Shown in pieces: positions 46,101-61,100 of a stretch of DNA of 64,000 nucleotides. The notes under the pieces are model-generated. The model was not told the origin of the DNA, did no database searches, and saw nothing but the letters and a program-made list of their open reading frames with translations. Origin of the DNA: Limnohabitans kasalickyi (GTDB lineage Bacteria; Pseudomonadota; Gammaproteobacteria; Burkholderiales; Burkholderiaceae_C); assembly GCA_965234325.1 (NCBI GenBank), contig OZ248415.1, positions 186,001-250,000 of the forward strand. The letters run 5' to 3'. Made by a program: the position numbers and the translations under genes. Position 1 is the stretch's first letter, and every line of letters begins with the position of its first letter.

Positions 46101-49100
46101 GACAGCGCGGGCAACAACACGCCCGCCACCACGGCCAACACCACCGCCGTGCAATACGAACTCTTCGGTGCCGACATCGGCGCGGCCGCCAGCGACACCG
46201 ACAACCTCGGCCTCTTGAACGACGCTGTCGCGGGCAAGCAAGCCGCTGACGTGGACACCGTGGCCGAGATCAGCACCTTGGCCCGCATTGTCAACGCCAT
46301 TCAGCTGACCGCTGCCGATGGCACAGCCACGCCCGCTTTGAGCGTGGCCGACTTCGTGACGCTGGGCCTCACCGGCGTGACCGTGGACAACTTGCCTGCG
46401 GTGCTGGCCGCCATCGCTGCCAAAGCCAACAGCGGTGCGGACACCGACTCGCTGGCTAAGTTGCAAGCGCTCATCGACACCACCGCCACCGCGCAAACCA
46501 CCGCCATCAACCTGATCGCGACCTATGCCGAAACTGGGGCCACTGCACCCGCCACCACCGACTACGCCGCTGCGGGTGTGAAGGGCGTGAACGCCACCAA
46601 CCTCAGCGCCATCAACGACGCCATCAACCACCAAAAAGGCGCTGACCTCGTCTTGGGCAACGCCAACGACCGAGACGGCGCCGACACCACCGCCGAAGTG
46701 CAAGCCATCGTTGATGCCTTCAACACGCTCTTGGCCCAAGCCAACGACGTGGACAGCACAGCCGGCAACAACACCGCCGCCACCACACCCAACGCCACCG
46801 CGGCGCACTACGCGCGCATCGGTGCCAACATCGGCGCAGCCGCTACCGACACAGAAAACCTGAGCCTACTCAATGAGATCGTTGGTGGCCAACAAAGCAG
46901 CGATGTCAACACCGTGGCCAAGATCGACAACTTGGCCCGCATCGCCAACGCCATTCAACTGATCGCAGCGGGTGGCACACCCAACCCTGCTTTGACGACC
47001 TCAGACTTCGCCACGGTGGGCTTGACGGGCGTGACCCCAGAAAACCTGCCCGCCGTGCTGGCTGCCATTGGCGCTAAAGCCGACGACGGCACCCAGACCG
47101 ACAGCTTGAGTGAGATGCAAACCATCGTCACCGCAGCAGCTGATGCTGCCGTGGTGGCCTTGGGCGACTTGAGCACCTTTGCCAATGCCAACGCCACGGG
47201 TTTGGTGGCTGCCATCAACGCAGCCCCCAGCACCGTCCCCGTGCTTGGCACCTACGTGGCTGCTGGTGTGACCGGCGTCAACGCCAACAACCTCGACGCC
47301 ATCAACGACGCCTTGGCCAGCGCTCCCATCAACGGCGTAGCGGCTGACACCGCCCCCAAACTGCAAGCCATTATCGATGCCTACAACTCCATCTTGGCCG
47401 AAGCCAACGATGTCGATGGCACCGCAGGCAACACCACCACTGACGCCACACCCAGCACCAACCCCACGGCCGCGCAATACGCGCTCATCGGCGCAGACAT
47501 TGGCGCAGCCGCGACCGACGCCGACAACCTCAGCCTCTTGAACGACATCGTGGGCGGTCAGCAAACCGCGAGCGTGGACACCGTGGCCGAGATCAACAAC
47601 TTGGCCCGCATCGCCAACGCCATCCAAACCGTGGCCGCCGGTGGCACACCTGCGCCTGCGTTGACCGATGCCGACTTTGCACAAGCCGGCTTGGGCGGCG
47701 TCACGGCAGACAACCTGCCAGCGGTTCTTGTCGCCATTGCCGCTAAGAACCCCAACGGCAGCGAAACCGCCAGCCTGCGGGATTTGCAAACCCTCATCAC
47801 GGCCACGGCCAATGCACAAACCACTGCGATCAACAAGATCGCGGCTTACGCCGAAGACGGCGTGAACAACCCCGCACCCACCGCGCAAGACTACGCCGAC
47901 GCCGGTGTGGCCGGTGTGACGGATGGTGCCTCGGGCAACCTGAGCGCCATTAACGATGCCATCAACAGCCAAAAGGGCAGTGATGCCATCTTGGGCAACA
48001 CCAACGACAAAGACGGCGCCGACACCACGGCCGAAGTGCAAGCCATCGTCAACGCCTACAAGGTCATCTTGGCCCAAGCCAACGACGCGACCAACAGCGC
48101 AGGCAACAGCACTGCAGCCTCTACGCCCAACGCCACGGCCGCACAATACGCTGCCATTGGCGCAGACATCGGTGCTGCCGCGACCGACGCTGACAACTTC
48201 AACTTGCTCAGCGACATCGTCGCGGGCAAGCAAGCTGCGGATGTGAACACCGTGGACGAGGTCAACGAACTCGCCCGCATCGCCAACGCCATCCAAATTT
48301 TGGCCGCTGGTGGCACCAGCACGCCTGCACTGACCGAACTCGACTTGGCCAAAGCCGGTTTGAGCGGAGTGACCGTGGACAACTTGCCTGCAGTGCTAGC
48401 CGCCATCGCTGCTCAAAACCCCAACGGCTCAGACACCGACAGCCTGAGCAAAGTGCAAGCCGTCATCACCACCTCAGCGGCGGCGCAAACAGCAGCGATC
48501 AACAAAATCGCGGCCTACGCCGAAAACGGCGTGAGCAACCCAACCCCCACCGCTGCCGATTACGCGGCCGCGGGTGTGTCGGGCGTCACCGCAGGGGCTT
48601 CGGGCAACTTCGATGCCATCAACAACGCCATCAACAGCCAAAAGGGCAGCGACGCCACGCTGGGCAACGCCAACGACAAAGACGGCGCAGACACCACGGC
48701 CAAAGTACAAGCCATCGTCAACGCCTTCAACGCCATCTTGGGCGAGGCCAACGACACCACCCACGCACCAGGCGACACCACCACGGACGCGACGCCCACC
48801 GTCGACCCCACTGCGGACCAATACGCCCTCATCGGCGCGAGCATTGGCAACGCGGCCAGCGACGCCGACAACCTGGCACTGCTCAACGACATCATCGGTG
48901 GCCTGCAAAACACCGATGTCAACACCGTCGCCAAGATCAACGATTTGGCCCGCATCGCCAACGCCATCCAAACCATGGCAGCCGGTGGCACACCCGCGCC
49001 CGCTTTGACCGACGCAGACTTGACCCAAGCGGGCTTCTCTGGCGTCACCCCCGACAACTTGCCCGCTGTGCTGGCCGCCATTGCCGCCAAAAACGACAAC

Positions 49101-52100
49101 GGCAGCGAGACTGACAGCTTGGCCAAAGTGCAGGCCGTGGTCACCGCAGCGGCCAATGCGGCCAGCGCTGCGCTGGGCACCATCAGTGCCTTTGCGCAAA
49201 ACAACGTCTCAGGCTTGCTGACGGCTACAGGCGCCGCACCTGCGTTATCCGACTTCACGACGGCGGCTGTCACCGGCGTGGACGCCAACAACCTCGCCGC
49301 TATTCAAGACGCTTTGGCCAGCGCCGTCATCGACGCCGCCAAGTCCAACACCCGCGTGCAAGTGCAAGCCATCGTCGATGCCTACAACGCGGTGTTGAGC
49401 GAAGCCAATGGTGCGACGACCGATGCCAGCGCCACCGACCCCACGGCCGAACAGTACGCCGCCATAGGTGTCACTGGCATCACCACCGGCGTGAAGACCG
49501 ATTTGCTGGGCGACGTGATCGGCAGCAAAGTCAGCACCGATGTGGACACCGTGGGCGAGGTGCAAATCTTGGCCGACGCCGTCGCCGCTGTGATGGCCAA
49601 CGCTGTGAGCACAGGCATCGTGTCGCTGGCACAGTTGCAAGCCTTGGGCATCACGGGCGTGACGGCCGACAACTTGGCCGCCATCCAAGCGGCCATTGCA
49701 GCCACCCACAACGATGGCACCGGTGTGGACAGCCAGTCCGATCTGCAAAGCTTGGTCAACACCCTCAACACGGCGGTCACTGCCATCAGCACCTACGCAC
49801 AGGCCAACACCGGCACTGCACCCACTGAGCAAAACTACGTCGACGCAGGCGTGACCGGATTTGTATCCGCCAACTTGGCCGCCATCAACAACGCCTTGGC
49901 CTCGGCCAACGTCACCGGTTTGTCGGTCGACACACCGGCTGAAATTCAAACCCTCGTCAACGCGTACAACGCCATCCTCGCCAGCGCCGACGGCACCGAC
50001 AACAACGCCACAGCCCCCACCGCCGCACAGTACGCCGCCATTGGCGTGACGGGCGTCGACAGCGCTGCAGAACTGAGTTTGTTGGCCGATGTGATCGACC
50101 TCAAATCAGTTGCCGATGTCAACACCGTAGCCAACGTGCAGGCTTTGGCCGACGCCGTGAAAACAGTCATGAACATGGCAGCGGGCATCGCCCCCACCGC
50201 CCCCGCTGCCGACACCGTGGCACAGCTCACGCTCTTGGGCGTGACCGGCGTCACCACCGTCAATTTGTCTCGCGTGCTCGCTGCCTTGGCCAGTACATCC
50301 GACGACGGTAGCGTGATCAGTACTTTGGCGGGTTTGCACGCCGTGGCCGATGTGCCGCAAGCGCACGTCACGGTGGGCAGCGTCAGCGACGACTTTCCCG
50401 TGGCCACCAGCACCATTGCCAACAACGGTTACAGCGACGATGCCACCCCCACGTTGGCAGGCACCTTCACCGGCACCTTGGCCGCAGGCCAAGTCATTGC
50501 CGTGTACGACACCGTCAGTGGCACCCGTTTGGGCGTTGCCACCGTCAACGCAGGCGCAGGCACTTGGACCTTCACCCCCGCGTCCGCCATCAGCACCATC
50601 AAAGCCGACTTCAGCTTCCAAGCCGTGGCCGAAAACGCCTACGGTTTGCGCGACGACACGCCGAGCGGCACCAGCTTGATGCACTTCGACAACACCCCGT
50701 TGACCATCGTCACCCAAGTGAGCGATGCGATTGCGTCTGTGGCTGATTTGAAAATCGTCTTTAACCAAGATGTGGTGGGCGTACAAGGCAAGCAAATCAA
50801 GCTTTACAATCAAGCCAACGATGCGCTGGTTGCCACCATTGATGCCGATCACACTGTGGTGATCGACGGCGTCGTCACCATTGACCATGCCAGCGTCACC
50901 ATTGACCCCACCAACCCCTTTGTGCTCGGTCAGCAGTACTACGCCAAGATCGACGCGGGCGCTTTCCGTTCGCTCAGCGGCGTTGAATTTGCAGGTTATG
51001 CCAGCGCAAGCGACTGGACGTTCTACCCCGCCGACCCCGTCACCACGGTCGAATTCAGCGGTGCCAGCGTCAATGCCACGAACGGCATCAACGCGGCAGA
51101 ACTGGCGAACTTGACCATTGGCGGCACCATCTCCAGCAATTCGTGGGGCGCGGTGAGCAACCTGGAGATTGCCAAAATCAGTTTCGTGCCCACGACTGGC
51201 ACCACGGTTGAGGTGACCTCAGGCTTCACCACCACCCTCAACCAAGGTAGCCCAAACTGGACGCTCGCCAACCACGCCGACTGGACCAGCCAGCTGGTGA
51301 GCGGCACCGCTTATCAAGTGCGGGTCGAACTCGCCAGCAGCGTCAGTGGAACGCCCACCTTGTCCACAGCCAGCACGTCTTACACGCTGATCGACACCAC
51401 GGCACCCACCATCACCCTCGACGCCACACTGGCAGGCGACAACATCGTCAATGCCGCTGAAGACAACGATTTCACCGTCAGCGGCTCCACCTCTGGTGCG
51501 GAAGACGGCCAAGTTGTCACCGTGACGGTCACTGATGGCACGAATACGCTTACCAAAACCGCCACCGTGTTGAACAACGCTTGGGCTTTGAGCGTGGCGC
51601 AAAAGGCCGACATCAGCGCCTTCATTAACGGCAACGTATCCATCAGCGCGAGCGTGAGCGACCGCGTAGGCAACACTGGTACGACGTCACTCCCAATCCG
51701 AACCGTCAAGCTGGATAAGGCGCTGCCCACCATCAGCGGCGCGCCTGCCATCACGGCCAACACCGGCCTGACTGACGTCAGCAACATCACCACGCTCAAC
51801 GAGGGCGACACCGTCACCTTCACCGTCACCTTCAGCGAAGCGGTCGTGGTGGACACCACCGGCGGCACGCCCAAGCTCGCCCTCAACATCGGCGGCACCA
51901 CCGTGCAAGCCAACTACGCAGGCGGTACTGGCACCACGGCGCTCACGTTCACCGCCACCATCGCCGCCGGTTTGAACGACGCCAACGGCATCAGCGTGGC
52001 AGCCAACGCCTTGACGCTCAACGGCAGCACCCTCAAAGATGCCGCTGGTAACCCCGTTGTCTTGACCCACATCGCGATGGGCGACAACGCCAGCTACGTG

Positions 52101-55100
52101 GTCGACACCGCAGCTCCTGTGGCACCGGTGCTCACCTTGGGCACAGGCGTAGCCAATGGCGCCACAGCCGATGAAGCCACCGCCGCAGGCGGCGTGGTCT
52201 TGGTCACGGCAGAGCAGGGCGCGTCTGTCGCGGTGACATTCACCGACGGTGCCAGCACACCGCACACGGTCACCAAAACCGTCACCGGCAACGGCACCAC
52301 GCCTGTCGCCGTGGTAATGACCAGTGTTGAGCGTGGTTTGTTGATCGACGGCACCATCCGTGTGAGCGCCATTGCCACCGATGCAGGCGGTAACGCCAGC
52401 AACGCAGGCTCGACCAGCTTCACCCTCGACACCTCAGCGCCTACTGCGCCGGTGTTCACTTTGGGCGCTGGTGTGTCAGGCGGCGCCACAGCCGCAGAAG
52501 CCATCGCCAGCACGGGCGTGGTCAGCCTCACGGCCCAACAGGGTACGACTGTGGACGTCACTTTTACCGACAGCGCCACACCAGCCCACACCTTCACCAA
52601 AACCGTCACAGGCAACGGCAGCACTGCTGTGCCCGTAGTCTTGACCAGCGCAGAGCGGGACAGCTTGGCTGAGGGCACCATTAGCGTGAGCGCCGTGGCC
52701 ACCAACGCCGCAGGCAGCACCGGTGGCGCAGGCACCACCACGTTCACAATCGACACCCAAGCACCGTCTGCACCCTCGGCCCCTGTCTCATACCAAGACA
52801 ACGCGGGCAACACCATGGGTGACGCCAGTGCAGCAGCCACCACCGACGACACCACACCTGGCGTTCAAGTCGGCGCAGGTCTCACCACCACGCCCAAGCT
52901 CTACGTCAACGGCGTGTTGACGGCGGCCACGTACGACAGCGGTACCGGTTTCTTGACGCCTGTCGCGCCTCTGGCCACCGGCGCCCAAGCGCTCACGTAC
53001 ACACTCACCGACGCCGCAGGCAACGAGAGTGGCCAAAGCCCCGCTTTGAACGTGAACCTCTTGGCAGCACCTGTGTTCACCAGCGCGGCCACTGCCACGT
53101 TTGCAGAAAACACAGCCACAGCCACCGTGGTCTACACCGCGCAAGCCACGCAATCGGGCAGCGCTGTGAGCTACACCCTGGGTGGCACAGATGCGGGCAA
53201 GTTCAGCATCAACGCCAGCACCGGTGCGCTGATCTTTGCTGCTTCGCCCGACTTCGAAGCGCCGACCGATGTGGGCGGCAACAACGTGTACGACGTCACC
53301 GTGCGCGCCACCAACAGCGCGGGCGGCTACACCGACCAAGCCGTGGCCATCAGCGTGACCAACGCCAACGACCCAGCGGTCATCGGCGGCAACCTCAGCG
53401 GCGCGCTGACCGAATCCAACGCCGCCCAAACCGCCACCGGCACACTGGCCATCACCGACCCCGACGGCGTCGGCCAAGCCGCGTTCCAAGCGCAGACCAA
53501 CACTGCGGGCAGCAGCGGCTGGGGCAAGTTCAGCCTCACGTCGGCTGGCGCGTGGACCTATGTCATGAACTCGGCACAAGACCAGTTCGTCAATGGCCAG
53601 ACTTACACCGACAGCTTCACCGCCCTCAGTGCGGACGGCACCACCCAGCTCATCACCGTCACCCTCACCGGGACCAACGATGCGGCTGTGATCGGCGGCG
53701 TGACCACTGCCACCTTGACCGAAACCAATGCGGTGCAAAGTGCCAGCGGTGCTTTGACCCTCAGCGATGTCGACAGCGCAGCCACCTTCACCGCGCAAGC
53801 GGGCACGGCGGGCAACAACAGCTACGGCACCTTCACGCTCAGCAGTGCAGGCGCGTGGACCTACACCATGGGCTCGGCCCACGATGCGTTCGTGGCGGGC
53901 CAGAGTTACACCGACAGCTTCACGGCGGTGTCGGCAGACGGCACCACCCAGACCATCACCGTCACCCTCAACGGCATCAACGATGCGGCTGTCATCACCG
54001 GCGTCAGCACGGCAGCCTTGACCGAAACCAACGCGGCCCAAAGTGCCACCGGCACGCTGCTCATCAGCGACGTCGATAGCCCCGCCACCTTCCAGGTGGA
54101 GAGCAACATCGTGGGTAACAACAGCTACGGCGTGTTCAGCATCAGCAGCGCAGGCGTGTGGACCTACACCATGAACAGTGCCCACAACGCGCTGGTCGAC
54201 GGCCAAACCTACACCGACAGCTACACCGCCAAAGCCACCGACGGCACGACCCAAATCATCACCGTCACACTGACCGGCACCAACGACGCCGCCGTCATCA
54301 CCGGCGACACCGTCAAGGCCTTGACCGAAACCAATGCGGCGCTCAGCACCAGCGGCACCTTGAACATTGCCGACGTGGACAGCGCCACCACCTTCACCGC
54401 GCAAGCGGCCACCGCAGGCAGCTACGGCACCTTCACGCTCAGCAGCGCAGGCGTGTGGACCTACACCATGGACGGCGCGCACAACGAATTTGTGGCTGGC
54501 CAGGTCTACACCGACACTTTCACGGCGGTCAGTTCCGATGGCACCAGCCAGTCGGTCACCGTCAACATCACGGGCAGCAATGATGCGGCGGTCATCAGCG
54601 GTGCGACCACCGGTGCCTTGACCGAAACCGATGCAGCCCTGAACACCAGCGACGCCTTGACCATCAGTGATGTGGACAGCGCCACCACCTTTGTCGCCCA
54701 AGCGGGCACATCGGGCAGCAACAACTACGGCACCTTCACGCTGGCAACCAACGGCGCATGGACGTACACCATGGGTACTGCCCACAACGAGTTTGTGGCG
54801 GGCCAGACCTACACCGACAGCTTCACCGCGGTCAGCGCCGACGGCACCTCACAAGCTGTCACCGTCACGATCACCGGCACCAACGACGCCCCCGTTTTGG
54901 CCGACACCGTGCTCAGCCTGAGTGGCTTGAACGAAGACGCCGCCGCCCCAGTGGGCGTGGTGGGCAACCTCGTCAGCACCCTTGTTGGCGGCCTGTCTGA
55001 CGCCGACACCGGCGCGGTCCAAGGCATTGCCATCACAGGCACCAACACCACCAACGGCACGCTGTACGTCAGCACCGACTCGGGCACCACCTGGGCGCTC

Positions 55101-58100
55101 GTGGGCGCGGTCAGCAGCACCAGCGCTCTGTTGCTGGCGGCTGACACCACCACACGTCTTTACTACAAGCCCGTGGCCAACTTCAATGGCAGCACCACCG
55201 ACGCACTCACTTTCGTCGCTTGGGACAAAACCAGCGGTACCGTGGGCAGCAAAGTCAGCACCGCCACCAACGGCGGCAGCAGTGCGTTCTCTAGCGCATC
55301 CGACACCGTGGCCATCAGCATCAGCGCTGTCAACGACGCGCCGGTCAACACCGTGCCAACCGCACAAACCACGGCCGAAGACACGTCTTTGGTCATCACA
55401 GGCCTCAGCATTGCTGACGTGGACGCAGGCACTGGCAGCATGAGCGTCACCCTCAGCGTGGTGCAAGGCACCGTGACGGTGCTCGCCAGCGCCGCCACGA
55501 CAGCGGGTGTGACCCTCGCCACCAATGGCACCGCCAGCGTGCAACTGAGCGGCACCGTCAGCGCCATCAACACCTTGCTGGCCACCACCAACGCGGTCAC
55601 CTATACCCCGTCTGCCAACTACACCGGCGCAGACACCCTGACCCTGCTCACCAACGACGGTGGCAACACCAGCAGCGGTGGCGCGTTGACCGACAGCGAC
55701 ACGGTGGCCATCACTGTCACTGCCGCCAACGACGCACCGGTCAACACCGTGCCTGCATCGCTGAGCACTGACGAAGACACAGCCTTGCTTGTCACCGGCT
55801 TGAGCATTGCCGACGTCGATGCAAGCAGCGCCAGCATGACCGTGACACTGAGCGTCGCACAAGGCACTTTGGCCGTGGTCGGTGGCACCGCCACCATCGC
55901 AGGCAGCGGCACGGCCAGCGTGACCCTCACTGGTACCTCGGCGCAAATCAACGCCACCCTGAGCGCGTCCAATGCCGTCACTTACACACCGACGGCCAAC
56001 TACAACGGCGCAGACACCCTCACCATGGTCAGCAGCGACGGTGGCAACACCGGCACCGGCGGCACCTTGACCGACACCGACACGGTGGCCATCACCGTCA
56101 ATGCCGTCAACGATGCGCCCGTCAACACCGTGCCCGGCGCACAACTCACCGCCGAAGACACGGCCCTGGCCGTGACCGGTCTGAGCATTGCCGACGTCGA
56201 TGCGGGCAGCAGCACGATGACGGTCACCCTCAGCGTGGGGCATGGCACCGTGACGGTGCTCGCCAGCGCCGCCACCACAGCAGGCGTCACCCTCAGCACC
56301 AACGGCACCAGCAGCGTGCAGCTCAGCGGCACCGCCAGCGCCATCAACACCGTGCTGGCCACCACCAACGGTGTAACCTACACGCCAGCCGCCAACTACA
56401 ACGGCGCAGACACCCTGACCATACTCACCAGCGACGGCAGCCTGACCGACAGCGACACCGTGGCCATCACCGTGACCGCCGTCAACGACGCGCCCACCGT
56501 GACCGTGCCCGCGGCACAAAGCACCAACGAAGACACGGCCAAAGTGATTGCCGGTTTGAGCATTGCCGACGTCGATGCCAGCACTGGCACCATGACGGTC
56601 ACCCTAAGCGTGGGGCAGGGCAGCGTGACCGTGTTGGCCAGTGCGGCCACCACAGCAGGCGTCAGCCTCAGCACCAACGGCACCGCCAGCGTGCAACTCA
56701 GTGGCACTGTCAGCGCCATCAACACGCTGTTGGCCATGGCCAACGCCGTGACCTACGCACCCACGGCCAACTACAACGGCAGCGACACCCTCAACGTCAC
56801 CGTCAGCGACGGTGGCAACACCGGCTCGGGAGGCACCAAGTCCGGCTCGGGCAGCGTGGCCCTGACGGTCAACGCCGTCAACGACGCGCCTGTCAACACC
56901 GTGCCCGTGGCACAAACCACCACCGAAGACACGGCTAAAGTCATCAGCGGCCTCAGCATCGCCGACGTGGACGGCGGCAGTGGCACCTTCACCGTCACCT
57001 TGGGCGTCGACCACGGCACCGTCACCGTGCTGGCCAGCGCCGCCACCACAGCGGGCGTCACCCTGACCACCAACGGCACCGGCAGCGTGCAGCTCAGCGG
57101 CACGGCCAGCGCCATCAACACCGTGCTGGCCACCGCCAACGCCGTCACTTACACGCCATCGGCCCACTACAACGGCGCAGACACGTTAACCATGACCACC
57201 AGCGACGGTGGCAACACCGGCTCGGGCGGCCCACAAAGCGACATCGACACTGTGGCCATCAGCATCAGTGCGGTCAACGATGCACCGGTCAACACACTGC
57301 CCGCCACCTTGGTGACCAGCGAAGACACCGTCACCGCGCTCAACGGTTTGAGCGTGAGTGATGTCGACGCCGGCACAGCCAGCATCACCGTCACCTTGAC
57401 GGTGCTGCAAGGCACCTTAACCGCCCAAGCTGCGGCAGCCACGACCGCAGGCGTCACCCTCGCCACCAACGGCACGGCCAGCGTGCAACTCAGCGGCACC
57501 GTCTCGGCCATCAATGCCTTGCTCGCCACACCAGGCGGCGTCAGCTACACGCCCGCGACCAACTACAACGGCACTGACACGCTGACCATGCTCACCAACG
57601 ACGGTGGCAACACCGGCACCGGTGGCACCTTGAGCGACACCGACACCATGGCCATCACGGTCAACGCGGTCAACGACGTACCGGTCAACACCGTGCCCGT
57701 TGCCACGCAAAGCACCAACGAAGACACGGCCAAAGTCATCACTGGCTTGAGCATTGCCGACAGCGATGCAGGCACCGGCACCCTGACCGTCACCTTGGCC
57801 GTCAGCAACGGCACCGTGGCTGTTTCGGGCGGCACGGCCAGCATTGCCAATAGCGGCACGGCCACCGTCACCATCACGGGTACCTTGGCGCAAATCAACG
57901 CCACACTCAGTGCGGCCAACGCCGTCACCTACACGCCTGCGCTTAACTACAACGGTGCAGACACGCTGACCATGACCACCAGCGACGGTGGCAACACCGG
58001 CGGTGCCGCGCAAAGCGCCATCAGCACCGTGGCGCTCAGCGTCGCGGCCGTCAACGACGCGCCCGTGTTGGCCGACACCATCCTCACCTTGCCCGCAGTG

Positions 58101-61100
58101 GCCCAAAACTCCGCAGCACCTTCGGGCGCCGTCGGCAACACCGTCAGCAGTTTGTTGGGCAGTGTGAGTGATGTCGATGCCAGCGCTTTGCAAGGCATGG
58201 CCATCACCGGCGTTAACGCCAATGGCAAGCTGTACTACTCGACCGACAGCGGAGCAACGTGGACAGAAAACACCACCGCACTCAGCGCAGGCAATGCCTT
58301 GCTGCTCAAAGCCGATGCCAGCAACCGCGTGTACTTCATGCCCAACGCCAGCTATGAAGGCATCGCCAGCGACGCGTTCAGCTTCCGCGCTTGGGACCAA
58401 ACCAGCGGCACACAAGGCAGCTATGTCAGCACCACCGCCAACGGCACAACCACCGCGTTCTCAACCTTCACCGAGACGGTCAGCCAATCGGTGGGCAAAA
58501 CGCTCACCATCGACACCGTGTCGGTGGACAACCTCGTGGCCATCAACGAAGCCGTCACGCTGAGCGGTACAGCCGCTTCCAATGCCAGCGTGTCCATCAA
58601 CATCAACGGCACCACCCGTGGCGTGACGGCCGACAGCAATGGCAACTGGTCTTACGCCCTGAAAATGGTGCCCTTGGTGCGCTACATCATGGTGCGCGAT
58701 GTGCTCGACAGCGGTGTGGACAGCACCACCTTTGACATCGCTGAACTCAAAGCCATGCAAGGCACCAACAACTTGGCCTCGGGCAAGTCCATGTCGTCTT
58801 CGACGGGCAGCACGATCACCAACTTGACAGACGGCAGCGCCAGCACCACCGAGAGCTTCACCAGCAACGGCGAAGTGTGGGTGCAAGTCGATCTGGGCGG
58901 TTTCTACCGCGTGGACAGCATCCAAGCGGTCTCCAAAACCGGCACGCCCAACAACCTCAACGGCGCCAAAATCTACAACTCGATCAGCGACATGTCAGGC
59001 ATGACGTCGGCGCAGCTTGATGCGGCATCCAACGTCTCGGGCACCGTCATTTCAGGCGTGGCCAACAGTGGCACCTTCACCGTCACGCAACCCAACGCAG
59101 CCGACAAAGAAGTGATCAACGCCGGTGTCAACACCCTCACCGCCACGGCCACCGATGCCAACAGCGTGGTCACCACGGCCAGCAAAACGGTCACGCTCGA
59201 CGCCGTTCTGCCCGCCATCACCAGCTTGTCCGTCAGCAGTGCCAGCGGCGCAGTGGGCACTTGGCTCAACACCGGCGACGTGGTCACCGCCACCGTCAAT
59301 TTGGGCGAAGACGTCATCGTCACCGGCGCCCCTCAACTCGGCTTGACCTTGGGCAGCACCTTGGTGCAAGCCACTTACGACGCTGGCAACTCGACAGCGC
59401 GCATGCTCAAGTTCAACTACACCGTGGTAGCTGGCAACAACGATGCCAATGGCATCAGCCTGCCTGCCAACGCGCTCACCTTGAACGGCGGCACCCTCAA
59501 AGATGCCGCTGGCAACAACGCCAACTTGGTCAGCGTGGCCGTGGCCGACAACGCCACCTTTAACGTTGACACCACCACGCCGCAAGCTGTGGCCGACACC
59601 GCCAATGGCACCGAAGACAGCACCAGCCTGAGCGGCGATGTGTCTGCCAACGACACCACCAAAGACGGCTCTGAAACCTACAGCCTCACCACGGCGGCCG
59701 TGGGCACCTATGGCACCTTGGCGCTCACCCCCAGCACGGGCGCGTGGGTCTACACCCGCAACGCCACCAACTTGAACGCCATCAGCGCCAACGCGGTCGA
59801 CACCTTCAGTTACACCACCACCGACCGTGCAGGCAACACCAGCAGCAGCACGCTGACCGTCACTTTGGTGCCCGTCAACGATGCACCGGTCAACACCGTG
59901 CCTGGCGCACAAAGCACCACCGAAGACACTGCCAAAGTCATCACCGGCTTGAGCGTGGCCGACGTCGATGCACTGTCGGGCAGCCTCACCGTCACCCTGT
60001 CGGTGGCGCAAGGCACCTTGGCTGTGGTGGGCGGCACCGCCACCATCACAGGCAGCGGCACCGCCAGCGTCACCCTGACCGGCACCCTGGCCCAAATCAA
60101 CGCCACCCTGAGCGCCGCCAACGCGGTGACCTACACGCCCAGCGCCCACCACAACGGTGCCGACACGCTGACCATGCTCACCAACGACGGTGGCAACACG
60201 GGCGGCGCGGCCTTGACCGACAGCGACACCGTGGCCATCACCATCACGGCCGTCAACGATGCGCCTGTGGTCACCGTGCCCGCGGCACAAACCACGGCCG
60301 AAGACACCGCTTTGGCCATCGCAGGCCTGAGCTTCACCGACGTGGATGCAGGCACAGGCACCGTCACCGCCACCTTGGCGGTGACCCAAGGCACGATCGA
60401 CGTGTTGGCCAGTGCCGCCACCAGCGCAGGCGTGACCGTGACCACCAACAGCACCGCCAGCGTGCAACTGACCGGCACCTTGGCCGCCATCAACACCGTG
60501 TTGGCCACCACCAACGCGGTGACCTACACGCCCACGCTCAACTACAACGGCAGCGACAGCCTGACCCTCACCGTCAACGACGGTGGCAACACCGGCGGCG
60601 TGGCACAAAGCGCCTCGGGTTCGGTGACCATCACCGTCACCGCCGTCAACGACGCACCTGTGTTGGCTGACACCACCTTGAGCTTCACCACCTTGGCTGA
60701 AGACGCTTCAGCGCCTTCGGGTGCTGTGGGTGCGTTGGTCAGCAGCTTGGTGGGCGGCATCAGCGATGCCGACACCAGCGCGGCCAAAGGCATTGCCATC
60801 ACCGGCACCAACACCATCAATGGCACGCTGTACTACAGCACCGACGCTGGCGCAACGTGGACCGCCGTCGGCGCGGTCAGCAGCACCAGCGCTTTGTTGT
60901 TGGCCTCTGACGCCAACACACGCCTGTACTACCAACCCGCTGCCAACTACAACGGCACCACGGCAGACGCCGTCAGCTTGGTGGCGTGGGACCAAACCAG
61001 CGGCACCGCAGGCAGCAAAGTCAGCACCGCAACCCACGGCGGTAGCAGCGCGTTCTCCAGCGCCTCAGACACCGTGAGCTTGACGGTCACCGCCGTCAAT

